A stretch of DNA of 64,000 bases from Ktedonobacter racemifer DSM 44963. Its GTDB lineage: Bacteria > Chloroflexota > Ktedonobacteria > Ktedonobacterales > Ktedonobacteraceae. The notes below the pieces were generated by a model that made no database searches, was not told where the DNA came from, and saw only the letters and a program-made list of their open reading frames with translations. Every line of letters begins with the position of its first letter. Positions within the stretch are counted from its first letter, which is position 1. The stretch lies in contig NZ_ADVG01000001.1 of the NCBI RefSeq assembly GCF_000178855.1, positions 2,765,481 through 2,829,480 of the forward strand. Direction: 5' to 3'. Of this stretch, positions 63,293 to 64,000 are shown in pieces. The position numbers and the translations under genes were made by a program.

Positions 63293-64000
63293 CTAGCTCT
63301 CCGTCTGCAAGCGGGCGTGATGTCGCTCGTCTCCAGTTGGATTTGACTCCTGCTCGTCAGAGAGTGGGGGACGGGGCGAGTTGAGCAAGGCCTCACGCTG
63401 CTTCTGGAGATTGTCCAGCCAGAAGGTCAGGAAGAGCATCGTCGCGCCAACGAGCAGCAGGCCGACAATCTTAACCCCCTTTGGCAGGCTCAAGGCCAGG
63501 ATGCCAAAGGCCGTTGTCAGGCCATAAAAGATATAACAGATCTGTTTGGCGTTCAAGCCTGTAGCCATCAAGCGATAGTGGAGGTGAGAGGTCGTATCAG
63601 GCTGGGCAAACGACTGGCCGCGACGCAGGCGGCTAACGATGATCACAGCGACATCCAGGATGGGCACACCCAGGACCATGAGCGCCAGGGCCAGCTTGGC
63701 TCCGCCCATGATGGAGAGCGCCGCCAGCATAAACCCAAGAAACTGCGCTCCGCTATCGCCCATAAAGATCTTGGCTGGGCTCCAGTTGTGAGGCAAGAAG
63801 CCAAGCACCGCGCCTGTGAAGATTCCCGCCAGCAGGCCGATGGTGTACTGACCAAGGTAAATACTAATGATGGTAATGAAGAAGCCAGTAATTCCCACTA
63901 CGCCTGTGGCCAGCCCATCCAGGCCATCCACAAAGTTGACGGTATTGGTCATGCCCGTAAACCAGAACCAGGTAACGATGACTGCCGGGATCGCCAGCCA
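63293..64000 (-). CDS. WecA/TagO/MraY-type glycosyl-1-phosphate transferase, 5' end cut by the window
   Basis: The frame is open to the right edge, so the N-terminal part is missing. About 236 residues are visible with several membrane helices. Motifs of the polyprenyl-phosphate sugar-1-phosphate transferase family: NTVNFVDGLDGLATG (catalytic Asp, Mg), FMGDSGAQFLG and HLHYRL. The HLHYRL motif is closer to the WecA/TagO group than to MraY, suggesting initiation of a cell-wall or surface glycan. The C-terminal tail is polar and cytoplasmic. Confidence 0.87.
   Translation of the reverse strand, partial: WLAIPAVIVTWFWFTGMTNTVNFVDGLDGLATGVVGITGFFITIISIYLGQYTIGLLAGIFTGAVLGFLPHNWSPAKIFMGDSGAQFLGFMLAALSIMGGAKLALALMVLGVPILDVAVIIVSRLRRGQSFAQPDTTSHLHYRLMATGLNAKQICYIFYGLTTAFGILALSLPKGVKIVGLLLVGATMLFLTFWLDNLQKQREALLNSPRPPLSDEQESNPTGDERHHARLQTES

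Overview
The window looks like chromosomal DNA from a Ktedonobacteria-type member of the Chloroflexota. That is an inference from gene content, not from a marker gene. It carries an IscB element of a kind known to be abundant in Ktedonobacter, several Ser/Thr kinases and FHA proteins, many zinc-ribbon membrane proteins, a T-box in front of arginine genes, and mostly GC-rich coding sequence. No rRNA, tRNA or CRISPR array was seen. Most of the window is ordinary chromosome. The unusual material lies in the intergenic regions and in a few fusion proteins.

Layout. 0-11 kb: truncated membrane protein, RocB-like M20 peptidase, Sfp-type phosphopantetheinyl transferase, a sigma-70-like factor, a crotonase, an ABC-F ATPase, a HAD hydrolase with an unknown anchored protein, a nicotinamidase-like hydrolase and an NrtR-like Nudix regulator. 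11-16 kb: a pseudokinase fused to a DinG/XPD helicase, then a zinc-ribbon/Gly-rich protein. 16-18 kb: an IscB element with an upstream structured (omega) RNA. 18-22 kb: HIT protein and three GT4 glycosyltransferases. 22-29 kb: glutamate synthase large subunit, DnaJ-zinc-ribbon membrane protein, DapA-family aldolase. 29-37 kb: a signalling block with a GAF-GAF histidine kinase and its receiver, two Ser/Thr kinases and a Q-rich FHA membrane protein. 37-46 kb: candidate ncRNA, PEP carboxylase, then a T-box-controlled operon with two different ArgG proteins around ArgH, and a phosphoesterase. 46-50 kb: TyrRS with an attenuator, a triple-repeat lipoprotein, a nitroreductase. 50-55 kb: Apt, MscL, MutS2. 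55-64 kb: solo TnpB, zinc-ribbon proteins, two signal peptidases I, UvrA, and a truncated WecA/MraY-type transferase.

Most striking observations. (1) TyrRS is preceded by a near-perfect promoter, a probably leaderless 34-codon peptide with four consecutive Tyr codons, an 11-bp antiterminator pairing and an intrinsic terminator: a complete peptide-type attenuator for a tyrosyl-tRNA synthetase. (2) A pseudokinase lacking the catalytic Asp is fused to an iron-sulphur DinG-type helicase. (3) At least eleven intergenic long inverted repeats share one architecture (about 20-33 bp arms, a three-base loop, usually closed by GGC/GCC) although their stem sequences are unrelated; several are flanked by recurring small triloop hairpins. 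(4) A second repeat family (four copies) differs between copies by clean 18-bp insertions, each a mini-palindrome such as CCCCGAATGGGG; related palindromes sit in a 52-bp tandem repeat just ahead of the IscB omega RNA.

Limits: all functional calls come from reading motifs by eye; no database search or folding program was run.
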